From Zobellella endophytica (GTDB lineage: Bacteria > Pseudomonadota > Gammaproteobacteria > Enterobacterales > Aeromonadaceae), in contig NZ_PXYG01000001.1 in NCBI RefSeq assembly GCF_003012775.1, positions 620,001 through 684,000 of the forward strand: DNA of 64,000 nucleotides, written 5' to 3'. The translations under genes and the position numbers were made by a program. This document shows positions 54,354 through 64,000 of the stretch, piece after piece. The number at the start of each line of letters is the position of its first letter. Position 1 is the stretch's first letter. The notes beneath the pieces are model-generated. The model had not been told where the DNA came from, ran no database searches, and saw nothing but the letters and a program-made list of their open reading frames with translations.

Positions 54354-57300
54354 TCAGGGTTTGGCCATGGGCGCCGAGGCGCTGTTGCGGGCGGCAACGG
54401 TGCCGGCCTGGCGGCCACTGACCGCGACCGGCTTGCGCTCCAGCGGCGGGTACTCGGGCTTCACGTAGCGCTGCTCGGGGGCCACCGGCGGTTTGGCCAT
54501 GGGCGCAGATGCCTTTCTGGCGCCCAGGTACAGGCCGGCGATGGTGTGCTGCGCCTGGGTCGGAGCAGCCTGAGCCGTGTCGGCTGGCGACGTAGCCACC
54601 ACCTCGGTTTGCGCTACTTTCGCCGGCGCTTCGACCTCGACGGGTGCCACTTCCGGCTGCTCGGTGACCACCTCGGCCGCGGCAGGACGCGGCGGCTCGG
54701 TCGGCGCTTCGGCTGCCGCTACCGGTTCGGCGGGTTCGGCGGGTTCGGCCGGAGCTTCGGCTTCCGCTTCCGGCTCGACGGATTTGGCCGGGGTCTCGGC
54801 TGCCGCTGCCGACTCGGCCGTGTGAGCCGGCTGCGGCTCTACCTCGGTTTTGGTTGCCTCAACGGCATGGTCGATCTGCTCCGGCTGTGCCTGAGCTTCC
54901 TGCTCCACGACCGCCGCCGGTGCTTCGACCGGGGATTCAACGGCCGGTGCGGGGCTTGCGCGCTCAGGCTGCTGGGCGGGGGCGGCGTCTGGCTGCTCCT
55001 GGGCCACCCATTTGTCTTCACCCTGGGCGGCGATCAATGCCGCGGCGCTTTCCTGGCGACGCTGGCGACGGCTGTCTTCGTTGATGCGCTTGCGTTTGGG
55101 CATCGCGCTGCGCTGGTGGTGCGCCGGTTGCTCGGTCGCCTGTTCTGTCTGCACGGCTTCCGCCGGGGCGGCCTCATCGATACGGGGCTTGGGTTGACGG
55201 CGCGAACGACGGCCGGTCTGCTCCTGGCCCTGCTGGTCGGCGGCCTGCTCGGTCACCTCGGCATCACTTTCCTCGGGCGCCTGCGCATCGGTCTGGATAC
55301 GCACTTTCTTGCGCAGTTGCCGGCGCTGGCGGCGCTCGGCCACGGCCTGCTCTTTCTGCTCCTGAACGGCCTCGTCCTGCGGCAGTGGCCTGGTCAGCGC
55401 CTCTGTGGTGACCGCTGGCTCTTCTTTCTGTTGGGGTTTCTGCCGTTCCTGTTGCTGTCCCTGGGGCTGCTCGCGACGGGGCTTGCGGCGCTCACGGCGC
55501 GGCTTTTCGCTCTTGGTGTCGACGGCCGGAGCCTCGGCCGACGGCGTCCGGCTGCTGCGGGATTCTTCCTCCCTCGGCTTGCGGCTGCGCGGCGCACGAC
55601 GGTCACCCCGTTCACGACGATCGCTGCCACGAGGCTGTTGCACGGGTTTTTCCGCAACTACCGCCGGCTCGCTCGGGGTCGGCTCCGGCGTCTTGAACCA
55701 GCTGCTGATCACCGAGATCAGGCGGCTGAGCAGGCCAGGTTGGGGAGCGGGCGCCGCCGGTTGCGGCTCCGGCCTGGCGATCTGCGGGGCCGGTTGGGCC
55801 GGGGCGGCAAAGCCCTGCAGGGCCGGTTGTTCGCTCCGGGCTATGGACGAGGCCTGCCGCGGGGTGTAAACGGGCTTGTCGACCCGGGTCTTCAGCTCGA
55901 AGCTGGTGACGTTTTCCACCTCGCTGGTGCGCACCCGGGTCACATCGAAGTGGGGGGTTTCCAGCTGCTCGTTGGGGATGATGTAGATGTCGGCCTTGTA
56001 GCGGTTTTCCAGCCCGGCGATGGACTTGCGCTTTTCGTTGAGCAGGTAGGCGGCCACGTCGACCGGCACCTGGGCGTGGATCTGCCCGGTGTTGTCCTTC
56101 AGCGCCTCTTCCTCGATCAGACGCAGTATGGCCAGTGCCAGGGACTCGTTGTCGCGGATGGTGCCCTGGCCGAGGCAGCGGGGGCAGACGTGGGTGCTGG
56201 ACTCGCCCAGCGACGGACGCAGTCGCTGGCGGGACATTTCCAGCAGGCCGAAGCGAGAGATGCGGCCGAGCTGGATGCGTGCCCGGTCCTGGCGTACGGC
56301 GTCGCGCAGGCGGTTTTCCACCTCGCGCTGGTGGCGCACCGGAGTCATGTCGATAAAGTCGATCACCACCAGGCCGCCCAGGTCGCGCAGGCGCAGCTGG
56401 CGGGCAATTTCTTCCGCTGCTTCCAGGTTGGTCTGCAGTGCGGTCTCCTCGATGTCGCCGCCTTTGGTGGCACGGGAGGAGTTGATGTCGATGCTGGTCA
56501 GTGCCTCGGTGGGGTCGATGACGATGCTACCGCCGGAGGGCAGACGGACTTCCCGCTGGAAGGCGGACTCGATCTGGCTCTCGATCTGGTAGTGGCTGAA
56601 CATGGGCACGTCGCCCTCGTACAGCTTGACCCGGTTGACGAAGTCGGGGCGGACCAGCTGGATATGCTGCTTGGCGCGTTCGAACACCACCGGGTTGTCG
56701 ATCAGGATCTCGCCGATATCCCGGCGCAGGTAGTCGCGGATGGCACGCACGATGACGTTGCTTTCCTGATGGATCAGGAAGGGGGCTGCGCGGCTCTCGG
56801 CGGCTTCCTGAATGGCGGACCAGTGAGTCTGCAGCACATTCAAATCCCATTCCAGCTCTTCACCGGATTTACCCACCCCGGCGGTGCGTACGATAAGACC
56901 CATGCCGTCGGGAAGTGTGAGCTGACCCAGGGCTTCCTTCAGCTCGGTGCGTTCGTCCCCCTCGATACGACGGGAAATACCGCCGGCGCGGGGGTTGTTG
57001 GGCATCAGCACCAGATAGGAGCCGGCCAGGCTGATAAAGGTGGTGAGGGCTGCGCCCTTGTTACCGCGCTCTTCTTTGTCGATCTGGACGATGACTTCCT
57101 GCCCTTCCTTGACTACTTCCTTGATGTTGGGGCGGCCCTGGTAGCTGTAACCGGAGGGAAAGTAGTTACGGGCGATTTCCTTGAGCGGCAGAAAGCCGTG
57201 GCGTTCGGCGCCGTAGTCGACGAAGGCGGCTTCCAGACTGGGTTCTACCCGGGTGATCCTGCCTTTGTAGATGTTGGCTTTTTTCTGTTCGTGGCCGGGG

Positions 57301-57392
57301 CTTTCGATATCCAGGTCGTAGAGTTTCTGCCCATCTACCAGGGCAACACGCAACTCCTCTTCCTGGGTTGCGTTGATTAGCATTCTTTTCAT
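54354..57392 (-). CDS. rne: Ribonuclease E
   Basis: A 1012-residue endoribonuclease and degradosome scaffold (E. coli: 1061). The catalytic half (residues 1 to about 520) has an S1 domain ([20 protein letters not shown]), the DNase I-like site with [12 protein letters not shown] (Asp303 equivalent) and the zinc-link CPRCLGQG. The C-terminal half is disordered and of low complexity, rich in Ala, Pro, Glu, Gln and Arg. It includes a likely membrane-binding segment A ([20 protein letters not shown], close to the E. coli helix), arginine-rich RNA-binding stretches, and the final motif SAPMAKP, comparable to the PNPase-binding end of E. coli RNase E. That motif occurs twice. Divergent from rluC with a 330-bp leader, as in E. 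coli. Confidence 0.97.
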   Translation of the reverse strand: MKRMLINATQEEELRVALVDGQKLYDLDIESPGHEQKKANIYKGRITRVEPSLEAAFVDYGAERHGFLPLKEIARNYFPSGYSYQGRPNIKEVVKEGQEVIVQIDKEERGNKGAALTTFISLAGSYLVLMPNNPRAGGISRRIEGDERTELKEALGQLTLPDGMGLIVRTAGVGKSGEELEWDLNVLQTHWSAIQEAAESRAAPFLIHQESNVIVRAIRDYLRRDIGEILIDNPVVFERAKQHIQLVRPDFVNRVKLYEGDVPMFSHYQIESQIESAFQREVRLPSGGSIVIDPTEALTSIDINSSRATKGGDIEETALQTNLEAAEEIARQLRLRDLGGLVVIDFIDMTPVRHQREVENRLRDAVRQDRARIQLGRISRFGLLEMSRQRLRPSLGESSTHVCPRCLGQGTIRDNESLALAILRLIEEEALKDNTGQIHAQVPVDVAAYLLNEKRKSIAGLENRYKADIYIIPNEQLETPHFDVTRVRTSEVENVTSFELKTRVDKPVYTPRQASSIARSEQPALQGFAAPAQPAPQIARPEPQPAAPAPQPGLLSRLISVISSWFKTPEPTPSEPAVVAEKPVQQPRGSDRRERGDRRAPRSRKPREEESRSSRTPSAEAPAVDTKSEKPRRERRKPRREQPQGQQQERQKPQQKEEPAVTTEALTRPLPQDEAVQEQKEQAVAERRQRRQLRKKVRIQTDAQAPEESDAEVTEQAADQQGQEQTGRRSRRQPKPRIDEAAPAEAVQTEQATEQPAHHQRSAMPKRKRINEDSRRQRRQESAAALIAAQGEDKWVAQEQPDAAPAQQPERASPAPAVESPVEAPAAVVEQEAQAQPEQIDHAVEATKTEVEPQPAHTAESAAAAETPAKSVEPEAEAEAPAEPAEPAEPVAAAEAPTEPPRPAAAEVVTEQPEVAPVEVEAPAKVAQTEVVATSPADTAQAAPTQAQHTIAGLYLGARKASAPMAKPPVAPEQRYVKPEYPPLERKPVAVSGRQAGTVAARNSASAPMAKP

Positions 57393-57724
57393 TGAGTACT
57401 CTTTTTTATAGGTTTTTACTGTTGCTACAGTGTCGCTTCCCCCTTGTTGGCCGTTCTGTTCCGACCGGCACCGGCCTCGAGTCTGTTAGCGTAACGGATG
57501 CAGCCTCCCGGCTGGATACGCATGAGGCGCATTTTCGGGTGTCTTTCACGTCAAAGGGGGGAGCCCAAAGGTCGCGAATAAAACGGATAACCAGGGGTGT
57601 TCAGGGTGCGCCATCCGGTTGCGGAAAGCGCGAAAAACGCATGCATTATCACACTTTACCCACAACCTTAGCAAGGCACCTTTTTTACAGCAAAAGGGCG
57701 ATGCCTGGTGTTAGAATGGCGGCC
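57393..57724. promoter_or_regulatory. rne/rluC divergent region and long rne leader
   Basis: A 332-bp non-coding stretch. The minus strand has a promoter candidate TTGCTA-N18-GATAAT (57674 to 57645), giving an rne 5' leader of about 245 nt. E. coli rne also has a long leader (about 360 nt) through which RNase E controls its own mRNA, so the same is likely here. For rluC, ATG and a weak TTTTTTACAG-N-TTAGAAT stretch are near the gene, but no firm promoter is visible. No protein is encoded. Confidence 0.5.
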
Positions 57725-58675
57725 ATGAAACAAGAACAGCAAACCGTGCGGCTGCTCACCATAGAGGCTGAGCATGAAGGGCAGCGCATCGACAATTTTT
57801 TACGGACTCAGCTTAAAGGCGTTCCCAAAAGCCTGATTTATCGAATTCTGCGCAAGGGCGAGGTAAGGGTTAATAAGAAGCGCATCAAACCGGAATATAA
57901 ACTGCTGACCGGTGACGTGATCCGGGTGCCGCCGGTGCGGGTGGCGGAGCGGGAGCAGGCGTTGCCCTCGGCCAGGCTCGACAAGGTGCAGGCACTGGAT
58001 GCGGCCATCCTCTATGAAGACGATGCGCTGATCGTGCTGAACAAGCCGGCGGGGACCGCGGTGCACGGCGGCAGCGGCCTGAGCTTCGGGGTGATCGAGG
58101 GCCTGCGGGCGCTGCGGCCCGAGGCCCGTTTTCTGGAACTGGTGCACCGGCTGGATCGGGATACCTCCGGCATTCTGCTGGTGGCCAAGAAGCGCAGCAT
58201 GCTGAAAAGCCTGCATGAACAGCTGCGCGAAAAAACCATGGACAAGCATTACCTGGCCCTGGTGCGCGGCCAGTGGCAGGCACACCAGAAGGCGGTGACG
58301 GCACCGCTCAAGAAAAACGTGCTGGCCTCGGGCGAGCGCATCGTACGGATCGACAAGGAAGGCAAGCCGTCGGAAACCCGTTTTCGCATCGTCCGGCGCT
58401 ACCGGGAGGCGACCCTGGTCGAAGCCAGCCCGGTCACCGGGCGGACCCACCAGATCCGGGTACATACCCTGCATGCGGGGCATCCCATCGCCGGCGATAA
58501 CAAGTACGGCGATACCCAGTTCGATGAACAGATGCGCGAACTGGGGCTGGGCCGGCTGTTCCTGCACGCCTGCCGTATCCGCTTTTATCACCCGAGGCTG
58601 GAGCAGACCATGACCCTGGAAGCGCCGCTGGAGCCGAGCCTGCAGCGGTTGCTGGACAAACTGGATCCCACATGA
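57725..58675 (+). CDS. rluC: 23S rRNA pseudouridine synthase RluC
   Basis: A 316-residue synthase (E. coli RluC: 319) for pseudouridines 955, 2504 and 2580 of 23S rRNA. An N-terminal S4 RNA-binding domain ([20 protein letters not shown]) precedes the catalytic domain with [16 protein letters not shown], where Asp144 is the nucleophile, and [12 protein letters not shown]. The start is uncertain by three codons (ATG at 57716 or 57725); neither has a good ribosome site. Divergent from rne and followed by a HAD gene overlapping by 4 bp, as in E. coli neighbours and many Vibrio genomes. Confidence 0.96.
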   Translation: MKQEQQTVRLLTIEAEHEGQRIDNFLRTQLKGVPKSLIYRILRKGEVRVNKKRIKPEYKLLTGDVIRVPPVRVAEREQALPSARLDKVQALDAAILYEDDALIVLNKPAGTAVHGGSGLSFGVIEGLRALRPEARFLELVHRLDRDTSGILLVAKKRSMLKSLHEQLREKTMDKHYLALVRGQWQAHQKAVTAPLKKNVLASGERIVRIDKEGKPSETRFRIVRRYREATLVEASPVTGRTHQIRVHTLHAGHPIAGDNKYGDTQFDEQMRELGLGRLFLHACRIRFYHPRLEQTMTLEAPLEPSLQRLLDKLDPT

Positions 58676-59313
58676 AGTACCAGTTGGTGATCTTCGACTG
58701 GGACGGCACCCTGATGGATTCGGTGGCGCGCATCGTGTCCTGCATGCAGGCGGCAGCCCTTGATTGTACGCTGCCGGTGCCCGAGGCTGCGGCGGTGCGC
58801 CATATCATCGGGCTCAGCCTGCGGGAAGCCTTTCCGCTGCTGTTTGGTACCCTGACGGCGGGGCAGGCGGAGTCGTTGCTTGCGGCCTATCGCCGCCATT
58901 ACCTGGAGCTGGACACCACCCCGTCGCCGTTGTTTGCCGGTGCGGCCGACACCGTCGCCGGCCTGCACCAAAGCGGCTACCGGCTGGCGGTGGCCACTGG
59001 CAAGGCCAGGGAGGGGCTGGACCGGGTGCTGGCACAGACCGGCCTGGGCCGCTATTTCCACGCCCTGCGCGGTGCCGACCAGGCCCGCTCCAAGCCGCAC
59101 CCGCTGATGCTGGAGCAGATCCTGGAGGAGCTGCGGCTGACGCCCGGCCAGGCGGTGATGGTGGGGGACTCCAGTTACGATCTGGCGATGGCCGATGCCA
59201 TCGGCATGGATCGCATCGGCGTCACCTACGGGGTACATGACCAGGATAGGTTATGCCAACATACACCGTTAGCCCTGATCGACAACATCCGCCAACTGCC
59301 GCGCTGGCTGTAA
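58672..59313 (+). CDS. HAD-family hydrolase, phosphoglycolate phosphatase-like
   Basis: A 213-residue haloacid dehalogenase-like phosphatase with motif [11 protein letters not shown] (nucleophile Asp9, acid Asp11), motif [13 protein letters not shown], motif III Lys in ARSKPHPLM and motif [18 protein letters not shown]. The helical cap between residues 16 and 80 is of the Gph/beta-phosphoglucomutase subfamily. It overlaps rluC by 4 bp (ATGA), so is co-translated. The substrate is not known. Confidence 0.88.
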   Translation: MKYQLVIFDWDGTLMDSVARIVSCMQAAALDCTLPVPEAAAVRHIIGLSLREAFPLLFGTLTAGQAESLLAAYRRHYLELDTTPSPLFAGAADTVAGLHQSGYRLAVATGKAREGLDRVLAQTGLGRYFHALRGADQARSKPHPLMLEQILEELRLTPGQAVMVGDSSYDLAMADAIGMDRIGVTYGVHDQDRLCQHTPLALIDNIRQLPRWL

Positions 59314-59495
59314 CCTTCCTGTCGACGCCGCGGTAAGCGAGCAGCTTGAAGCCGGAAGCAGCCCGAGTTGGATGACCCGGGCTGCCATCTTCGGCGCTGC
59401 CTGCGGACACCGTCTGCAGACGCCATCGGAGCTTGAAAGCGGCAACAGGGAGCGTCCTGGCAGCCTGACTTTTGACCAAGAGACAGGCTTTCGGC

Positions 59496-60074
59496 TCAGG
59501 GCACTTCCACTCCGAAACGAGCCAGCAATTCCACCAGTCCGATCAGCGGCAGGCCGACCAGGCTGTTGGGATCCCGCCCGTCCATGCGTTCGAACAGGCT
59601 GATGCCGAGGCCCTCGCACTTGAAGGCACCGGCGCAGTCCAGGGCCGGCTCCCTGTCCAGATAGCGGTCCACCTGGGTTTCGTTCAGCGTACGGAAATGA
59701 ACCGCGAAGGGCTCGACCAGCGAGTGCAGCTCACCGCTCGCCGCATCCAGCACGGCCAGGCCGGTATAAAAGGTCACGACCCGGCCGCTGGCGGCCAGCA
59801 ACTGGGCCCGGGCGCGCTCCCGGGTGCCGGGCTTGCCGAGGATCCGGCCCTGATTGACGCATGCCTGATCCGAGCCGATGATAAGGCCCAGGGGGATGCC
59901 GGTCGCCACCGCCCGGGCTTTCTGCTCGGCCAGACGCCGTACCAGGGCCTGGGGCCCTTCGCCGGGGCGGGGAGACTCGTCGATGTCCGGACTTGTGCAG
60001 TCGAAGTCGAGGCCCAGCTTGTGCAGTAGCTGTTGGCGATAGCGAGAGGAGGAGGCGAGGATAATGGCGGCCAT
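59496..60074 (-). CDS. yceF: Maf-like nucleotide pyrophosphatase YceF
   Basis: A 192-residue Maf/Ham1-fold nucleotide pyrophosphatase. It begins MAAIILASSSRYRQQLLHKL, with ASSSRYR the substrate loop, and contains LIIGSDQACVNQGRILGKP (catalytic Asp) and AGAFKCEGLGISLFERMDG. The EGLG form and Cys before it are typical of the YceF (7-methyl-GTP) subgroup rather than YhdE (dTTP/UTP). In E. coli, yceF lies between rluC and yceD, exactly as here. The start is the ATG before MAAIILASSS; upstream ATG would add 26 residues into the yceD promoter region. Confidence 0.92.
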   Translation of the reverse strand: MAAIILASSSRYRQQLLHKLGLDFDCTSPDIDESPRPGEGPQALVRRLAEQKARAVATGIPLGLIIGSDQACVNQGRILGKPGTRERARAQLLAASGRVVTFYTGLAVLDAASGELHSLVEPFAVHFRTLNETQVDRYLDREPALDCAGAFKCEGLGISLFERMDGRDPNSLVGLPLIGLVELLARFGVEVP

Positions 60075-60201
60075 CAAGGTTACCTGGGTCGTAAAGTAAG
60101 AATAGAAAGGGATTGTAGGGTCTGGAACGCCGGTCGTCATGCCCGGTTTCACCGGTTCGCCGGCGGCGGCCCGGTTATTGTTCCCCGGAACACTTTTCCC
60201 T

Positions 60202-60230
60202 TTGACTCCAGTGACCTGTCGCTATAATAT
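60202..60230 (+). promoter_or_regulatory. Promoter of the yceD-rpmF-plsX-fab operon
   Basis: TTGACT, then CCAGTGACCTGTCGC and TATAATAT. TATAAT is 15 bp from the -35; shifting to TAATAT gives 17 bp. The start codon of yceD follows only 10 bp later, so the transcript would have a very short leader. Confidence 0.65.
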
Positions 60231-60239
60231 GCGCGCCTT

Positions 60240-60761
60240 ATGGAAAAGGTAAAGTTGCCCATTAAGGTTGATCCCGCCCGCTGTGCGCTCAAGCGCCTCG
60301 ATTATCGAGGTGCCTTCGCCGCAGCGCTGATGCCCAGACTGGCGGAGTCGACCCAAGGTATCCATGGTGATATTGACGTGTCTCTGCGCTTTGGTACAGA
60401 TGCCCAGGGGTTGCGCGTGATGTCGGGCCAGGCCCGTGCACAGGTGACGCTCCAGTGCCAAAGATGCAATGAGCTGTTTGATACCACTATAGAGTCCGAG
60501 TTTACATACACGCCCCTGCGTGAAGACGCCGAGGCGCCGGAGTTGCCGGAAGCCTACGACACTTTTGAAGTGGATGAATTCGGGGAGATCAACCTGGTTC
60601 AGGTCATCGAGGATGAACTCATCCTCAACCTGCCGCTGGTGCCGGCTCATGAGAATGAGCACTGTGCCGAGGGCAAGTATGACCTGAGCTTCGGCGATAT
60701 CCCCACCGCCGATGAGCGTCCGAATCCTTTTGCGATTCTGGAAGAATTGAAACGTAAGTAA
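60240..60761 (+). CDS. yceD: YceD (DUF177), large ribosomal RNA accumulation protein
   Basis: A 173-residue member of the YceD/DUF177 family, always next to rpmF. A pair of Cys residues in QVTLQCQRCNELFDTTI is conserved and may bind metal; the acidic stretch YDTFEVDEFGEINLVQVIED and the end GDIPTADERPNPFAILEELK are family motifs. The protein supports 23S rRNA accumulation. The start ATG is at the 5' end of the transcript suggested by the promoter, and has no clear ribosome site, so the mRNA may be nearly leaderless. Confidence 0.92.
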   Translation: MEKVKLPIKVDPARCALKRLDYRGAFAAALMPRLAESTQGIHGDIDVSLRFGTDAQGLRVMSGQARAQVTLQCQRCNELFDTTIESEFTYTPLREDAEAPELPEAYDTFEVDEFGEINLVQVIEDELILNLPLVPAHENEHCAEGKYDLSFGDIPTADERPNPFAILEELKRK

Positions 60762-60782
60762 CTGATTTAGGAGTGAGGTCAA

Positions 60783-60953
60783 ATGGCCGTACAACAGAAC
60801 CGTAAAACCCGTTCCAGACGTGGCATGCGTCGTTCACACGATGCCCTGAGCACTGCTGCGCTGTCCGTGGATCAAACCACCGGTGAAATTCATCGTCGTC
60901 ACCACGTGACTGCCGACGGTTTCTACCGTGGTAAAAAGGTAATCGCCAAGTAA
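60783..60953 (+). CDS. rpmF: 50S ribosomal protein L32
   Basis: A 56-residue protein reading [20 protein letters not shown] and ending [12 protein letters not shown], the universal bL32 sequence. It lacks the four zinc-binding Cys of the C+ form, as in E. coli. The ribosome site TTAGGAG lies upstream of ATG. It is 21 bp after yceD and 10 bp before plsX. Confidence 0.98.
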   Translation: MAVQQNRKTRSRRGMRRSHDALSTAALSVDQTTGEIHRRHHVTADGFYRGKKVIAK

Positions 60954-60963
60954 GGGTTGCCTT

Positions 60964-61974
60964 TTGTCGCAGCTGACCGTTGCGTTAGATATGATGGGGG
61001 GCGATCATGGCCCCTCAGTCACAGTGCCTGCCGCCGCGCAGGCATTGTCGCTTTTGCCCGAGCTGAATCTGGCCCTGTTCGGTCCGGAGTCGGAACTCTC
61101 TCCCTGGCTGAGCCGCTTTCATCTGCAGTCCCATCCCCGGGTGCGGATCCACTTCTGTACCCAGCAGGTCGGGAACGAGCACAAACCGGCCTATGCGCTG
61201 CGCCATCTCGTCGACTCTTCCATGCGCAAGGCGCTCGACACCCTGGCCGAAGGCCGGGCGCAAGCCTGCGTCAGCGCTGGCAATACCGGTGCCCTGATGG
61301 CCATGGCGGTCAAGGTGCTCAACACGGTACCCGGGGTGGAGCGTCCGGCCCTGATCACCCGGTTGCCCCGGGCCGGTGGCGGTTACACCCTGCTGCTGGA
61401 CGTGGGGGCCAATGTGAGCTGTGATGCCCATCAGCTGGTGCAGTTTGCCCTGATGGGCGAGCAGGCCTCACGCCATGTTTTGGCGGTGACGCGCCCGCGG
61501 ATCGCCCTGCTCAACGTCGGCGCCGAGGCCAACAAGGGCAATGAAGCGGTGCGCCAGGCCTCACGAACATTACAGGCGCTCGGGCAGATGAACTATGTGG
61601 GTTACGTGGAAGGGGATGATCTCTTCAGCGACAAGGCGGACGTGATCGTCTGCGATGGATTTGTCGGCAACGTCGCCCTGAAAACCAGTGAAGGGGTGGC
61701 CAGGTTGTTGCTGGGCCTGGGGCGACGACGCGGCCTCGGGTGGAAAATGCTGACTTTTTGGTTGAAAAAACGGCTTTCCCATCTGAACCCCGACCAGTAT
61801 AACGGCGCGAGTCTGGTAGGATTACGCGCCAGTGTGGTCAAGAGTCACGGAAGTGCCGGCTCACCCGCCTTCTTAAATGCGATCTTGCAGGCCGTCGCCG
61901 AAATTGAGCATGACCTGCCCGCGAGTATCGCGCATCGTTTTGACACTGCCCCTCAGGACAGTCACGCAAGATAA
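60964..61974 (+). CDS. plsX: Phosphate acyltransferase PlsX
   Basis: A 336-residue enzyme converting acyl-ACP to acyl-phosphate for phospholipid synthesis. It starts [20 protein letters not shown], closely following E. coli [20 protein letters not shown]. Family motifs: [28 protein letters not shown], and [16 protein letters not shown]. The start is TTG, because no ATG or GTG occurs before the conserved N terminus; TAAGGG lies about 7 bp upstream. It ends 5 bp before fabH. Confidence 0.95.
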   Translation: MSQLTVALDMMGGDHGPSVTVPAAAQALSLLPELNLALFGPESELSPWLSRFHLQSHPRVRIHFCTQQVGNEHKPAYALRHLVDSSMRKALDTLAEGRAQACVSAGNTGALMAMAVKVLNTVPGVERPALITRLPRAGGGYTLLLDVGANVSCDAHQLVQFALMGEQASRHVLAVTRPRIALLNVGAEANKGNEAVRQASRTLQALGQMNYVGYVEGDDLFSDKADVIVCDGFVGNVALKTSEGVARLLLGLGRRRGLGWKMLTFWLKKRLSHLNPDQYNGASLVGLRASVVKSHGSAGSPAFLNAILQAVAEIEHDLPASIAHRFDTAPQDSHAR

Positions 61975-61979
61975 CGCCT

Positions 61980-62939
61980 ATGAACAGTAGAATATTGGGA
62001 ACTGGCAGCTACCTGCCAGAGGCGGTACGCACCAATGCCGACCTGGAGCAAATGGTAGAAACCAGCAATGACTGGATCGTCGAGCGCACCGGTATCCGGG
62101 AGCGCCGCATCGCCGGGGCGGAAGATACCATTGCCAGCATGTCCTACGGCGCCGCCGTTCGGGCCCTGGATGCGGCCGGCATCGACGCCCGGCAGCTGGA
62201 CATGATAGTGCTGGCCACCACCAGCGGTGACAACGCCTTTCCGGCCGCCGCCTGCGAAGTGCAGGCCATGCTGGAAGTACCGGGTATCCCGGCTTTTGAT
62301 CTTGCCGCCGCCTGTGCCGGCTTCAGCTATGCCCTGAGCGTGGCCGATCAATTCATTCGCGGCGGCCAGGCTCGCCACATCCTGGTGATCGGCGCCGATG
62401 CGCTGTCACGCATGTGTGCGCCGGACGATCGCTCGACCATTATCCTGTTTGGCGACGGTGCCGGTGCCGTGGTACTGGGGGCCAGCGAAGAGCCCGGCAT
62501 CCTGTCCACCCACCTGCACGCGGACGGCCGCTACGGTGAGCTGCTCAAGCTGCCCCAGCGCCAGCGCGGGGTGACCGGCAGCGAGATGGATGCCTACATG
62601 CACATGAAGGGCAACGAAGTGTTCAAGGTGGCGGTATCGCGGCTGAGCGACATCGTGACCCAGACCCTGGAAGCCAACGGTATCGACAAGTCCGAGCTGG
62701 ACTGGCTGGTACCGCACCAGGCCAACTATCGCATCATCAACGCCACCGCCCGCAAGCTGAACATGCCGCTGGAGCGGGTGATCCTGACCCTCGACAAGCA
62801 CGGCAACACCTCGGCCGCCAGCGTGCCCATCGCGCTGGATGAGGGGGTGCGCGACGGCCGCATCCAGCGAGGCCAGCTGATCCTGCTGGAAGCCTTCGGC
62901 GGTGGCTTCGCCTGGGGCTCGGCCCTGGTCCGTTTTTAA
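61980..62939 (+). CDS. fabH: 3-oxoacyl-ACP synthase III FabH
   Basis: A 319-residue condensing enzyme that starts fatty acid synthesis from acetyl-CoA and malonyl-ACP. The active site is Cys112 in [12 protein letters not shown], His in [11 protein letters not shown] and Asn in [11 protein letters not shown], as in E. coli FabH. It begins [20 protein letters not shown], matching the family. Next in the operon is fabD. Confidence 0.97.
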   Translation: MNSRILGTGSYLPEAVRTNADLEQMVETSNDWIVERTGIRERRIAGAEDTIASMSYGAAVRALDAAGIDARQLDMIVLATTSGDNAFPAAACEVQAMLEVPGIPAFDLAAACAGFSYALSVADQFIRGGQARHILVIGADALSRMCAPDDRSTIILFGDGAGAVVLGASEEPGILSTHLHADGRYGELLKLPQRQRGVTGSEMDAYMHMKGNEVFKVAVSRLSDIVTQTLEANGIDKSELDWLVPHQANYRIINATARKLNMPLERVILTLDKHGNTSAASVPIALDEGVRDGRIQRGQLILLEAFGGGFAWGSALVRF

Positions 62940-62952
62940 AGAAGGAAACACC

Positions 62953-63888
62953 ATGACTTTTGCCATTACCTTTCCCGGACAGGGATCCCAAGCGGTAGGC
63001 ATGCTCGCGGGCGTGCTGGCCGAACATGACATCGTCAAGCTCACCTTTGCCGAGGCGTCCGCCGCGCTGGGCTATGATCTGGCCGAACTGGTGCTGAACG
63101 GCCCGGCGGACGAGCTGAACAAAACCTGGCGTACCCAGCCGGCGTTGCTGACCGCTTCCGTCGCCCTGTGGCGGCTGTGGCAACAGCAGGGCGGGGCCAC
63201 CCCGACGGTGATGGCCGGGCACAGCCTGGGCGAGTATTCCGCCCTGGTCTGCGCCGGCGTGCTCGACCTGGCGGACGGCGTCAGGCTGGTGGAGCTGCGC
63301 GGCCGGCTGATGCAGGAAGCGGTACCCGAAGGCACCGGCGCCATGTCCGCCATCATCGGTCTGGACAACGACACCATCGTCGCCAACTGCGCGAAGGCGG
63401 AACAGGACGAGGTGGTTTCGGCGGTCAATTTCAACTCGCCCGGCCAGGTGGTGATCGCCGGCCACAAGGCGGCGGTGGAACGGGCCAACGTCCTGATGAA
63501 GGAAAGCGGCGCCAAGCGCGCGCTGCCCTTGCCGGTGAGCGTGCCGTCCCACTGTGCCCTGATGCGCCCGGCCGCCGAAAAGCTGGCCGAGACCCTGGCC
63601 GGCATGACGCTGCAGGCGCCGCAGATCCCGGTGATCAACAACGTGGACGTCAGGGCCGAGACCGATCCGGCGGCGATCAAGGACGCCCTGGTGCGCCAGC
63701 TGTACAGCCCGGTGCGCTGGACCGAAACCGTCGAAACCATGGCCGGGCAGGGGGTGACCCGGTTGCTCGAAGTGGGCCCGGGCAAGGTACTGAGCGGCCT
63801 GGCCAAGCGCATCGACAAGCGGGTCGAGGGCCTGGCGGTGAACGACGCCGCCGGTCTGCAGCAGGCACTGGCTGCCGTTTTGGCCTGA
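62953..63888 (+). CDS. fabD: Malonyl CoA-ACP transacylase FabD
   Basis: A 311-residue transacylase moving malonyl from CoA to ACP. FPGQGSQAVGM is at the start, the nucleophile Ser91 is in VMAGHSLGEYSAL, and the catalytic His is in VPSHCALMRPA. The start ATG follows AAGGAAACACC; an upstream ATG within fabH would add 17 residues. It lies 13 bp after fabH, and fabG follows after about 100 bp. Confidence 0.96.
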   Translation: MTFAITFPGQGSQAVGMLAGVLAEHDIVKLTFAEASAALGYDLAELVLNGPADELNKTWRTQPALLTASVALWRLWQQQGGATPTVMAGHSLGEYSALVCAGVLDLADGVRLVELRGRLMQEAVPEGTGAMSAIIGLDNDTIVANCAKAEQDEVVSAVNFNSPGQVVIAGHKAAVERANVLMKESGAKRALPLPVSVPSHCALMRPAAEKLAETLAGMTLQAPQIPVINNVDVRAETDPAAIKDALVRQLYSPVRWTETVETMAGQGVTRLLEVGPGKVLSGLAKRIDKRVEGLAVNDAAGLQQALAAVLA

Positions 63889-63990
63889 GGTAAGACTACT
63901 ATCGTCGGGGGAGGGGAGCCGCGGCCGTTGTGCTGTCACCGGCCTCTTCCGACAGCCGTGCGGGTATTGAAAAGAGATCAAGGAGTCACT

Positions 63991-64000
63991 ATGAGTTTTT
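63991..64000 (+). CDS. fabG: Probable fabG start (cut by the window end)
   Basis: Only ATG AGT TTT T is visible, preceded by AAGGAG at the proper distance. In this operon the gene after fabD is fabG, the 3-oxoacyl-ACP reductase, whose E. coli start MNFEGK is similar. The assignment is by position alone. Confidence 0.55.

Noticed and set aside
54351-57380. A 1009-codon open frame on the plus strand, antisense to rne.
   Set aside because: It mirrors rne frame by frame and has a repetitive, Gly/Leu/Arg-rich translation with no start signal. It arises from the GC-rich third codon positions of rne.
59314-59495. Possible gene or repeat between the HAD and maf genes.
   Set aside because: Only short frames without ribosome sites and a partial CCCGAGTTGGATGACCCGGG hairpin; nothing that can be called.

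Overview
The window reads as the chromosome of a high-GC gammaproteobacterium. Gene content and order (MSHA pilus locus, udk-dcd-asmA, rne/rluC, yceD-rpmF-plsX-fabH-fabD-fabG) fit the Aeromonadales, perhaps a Zobellella- or Oceanimonas-like marine genus. That placement is inferred from gene order and base composition, not from a phylogenetic marker. Almost every protein is ordinary GC-rich housekeeping or uptake machinery. The two clearly lower-GC stretches are the major pilin gene (about 4.37-4.89 kb) and a very large NACHT-type NTPase gene (27.56-31.59 kb).

Layout. 1-10.2 kb: the 3' part of a compact MSHA (type IV) pilus operon, mshL-mshN-mshE-mshG-pilin-mshC-mshD-mshO-mshP-mshQ, with mshM, mshF and a second pilin gene missing from their usual places. 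10.2-15.4 kb: a glycerol regulon (glpD, glpR, glpK, glpF) with recognisable GlpR- and CRP-like sites. 15.6-22.3 kb: a chemoreceptor whose leader holds an orphan terminator, a MepA endopeptidase, a small membrane protein, a Tat-exported dienelactone hydrolase, and a divergent MFS transporter/LysR pair. 22.4-27.1 kb: a GloC-type hydrolase, selD-mnmH for selenium, the 23S rRNA methyltransferase RlmI and an acylphosphatase.

27.1-31.7 kb is the accessory part. An XRE/HipB-like regulator follows three 16-bp operator copies spaced exactly 30 bp apart. Its downstream partner looks cut short, and the next gene on the opposite strand encodes a 1340-residue protein with an N-terminal NACHT-type NTPase, a long repeat-like middle with a Cys cluster, and a C-terminal PD-(D/E)XK-like nuclease signature. 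It is the best candidate here for an uncharacterised (probably antiphage) system.

31.7-43.9 kb: class I fumarase, pabB-nudL, L-serine dehydratase, an isolated KpsS-type Kdo transferase, metG, glk and a GltR/GtrS-like two-component pair. The pair leads into a glucose-type ABC transporter (gtsA-B-C-D, 44.1-48.6 kb), giving a Pseudomonas-style glucose uptake locus. 48.7-54.3 kb: mrp, udk, dcd, asmA, a GST-like protein and a low-molecular-weight tyrosine phosphatase. 54.4-60.1 kb: rne (reverse strand), rluC, a HAD phosphatase and maf. 60.2-64 kb: the fatty-acid/phospholipid operon yceD-rpmF-plsX-fabH-fabD and the first codons of fabG.

Two copies of a roughly 178-bp non-coding element with 21-bp terminal inverted repeats and several internal hairpins lie in opposite orientation upstream of selD and between gtsC and gtsD. 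They look like a resident MITE family. A different hairpin repeat lies between the serine dehydratase and kpsS genes. I found no tRNA, rRNA, CRISPR array, transposase or prophage genes.
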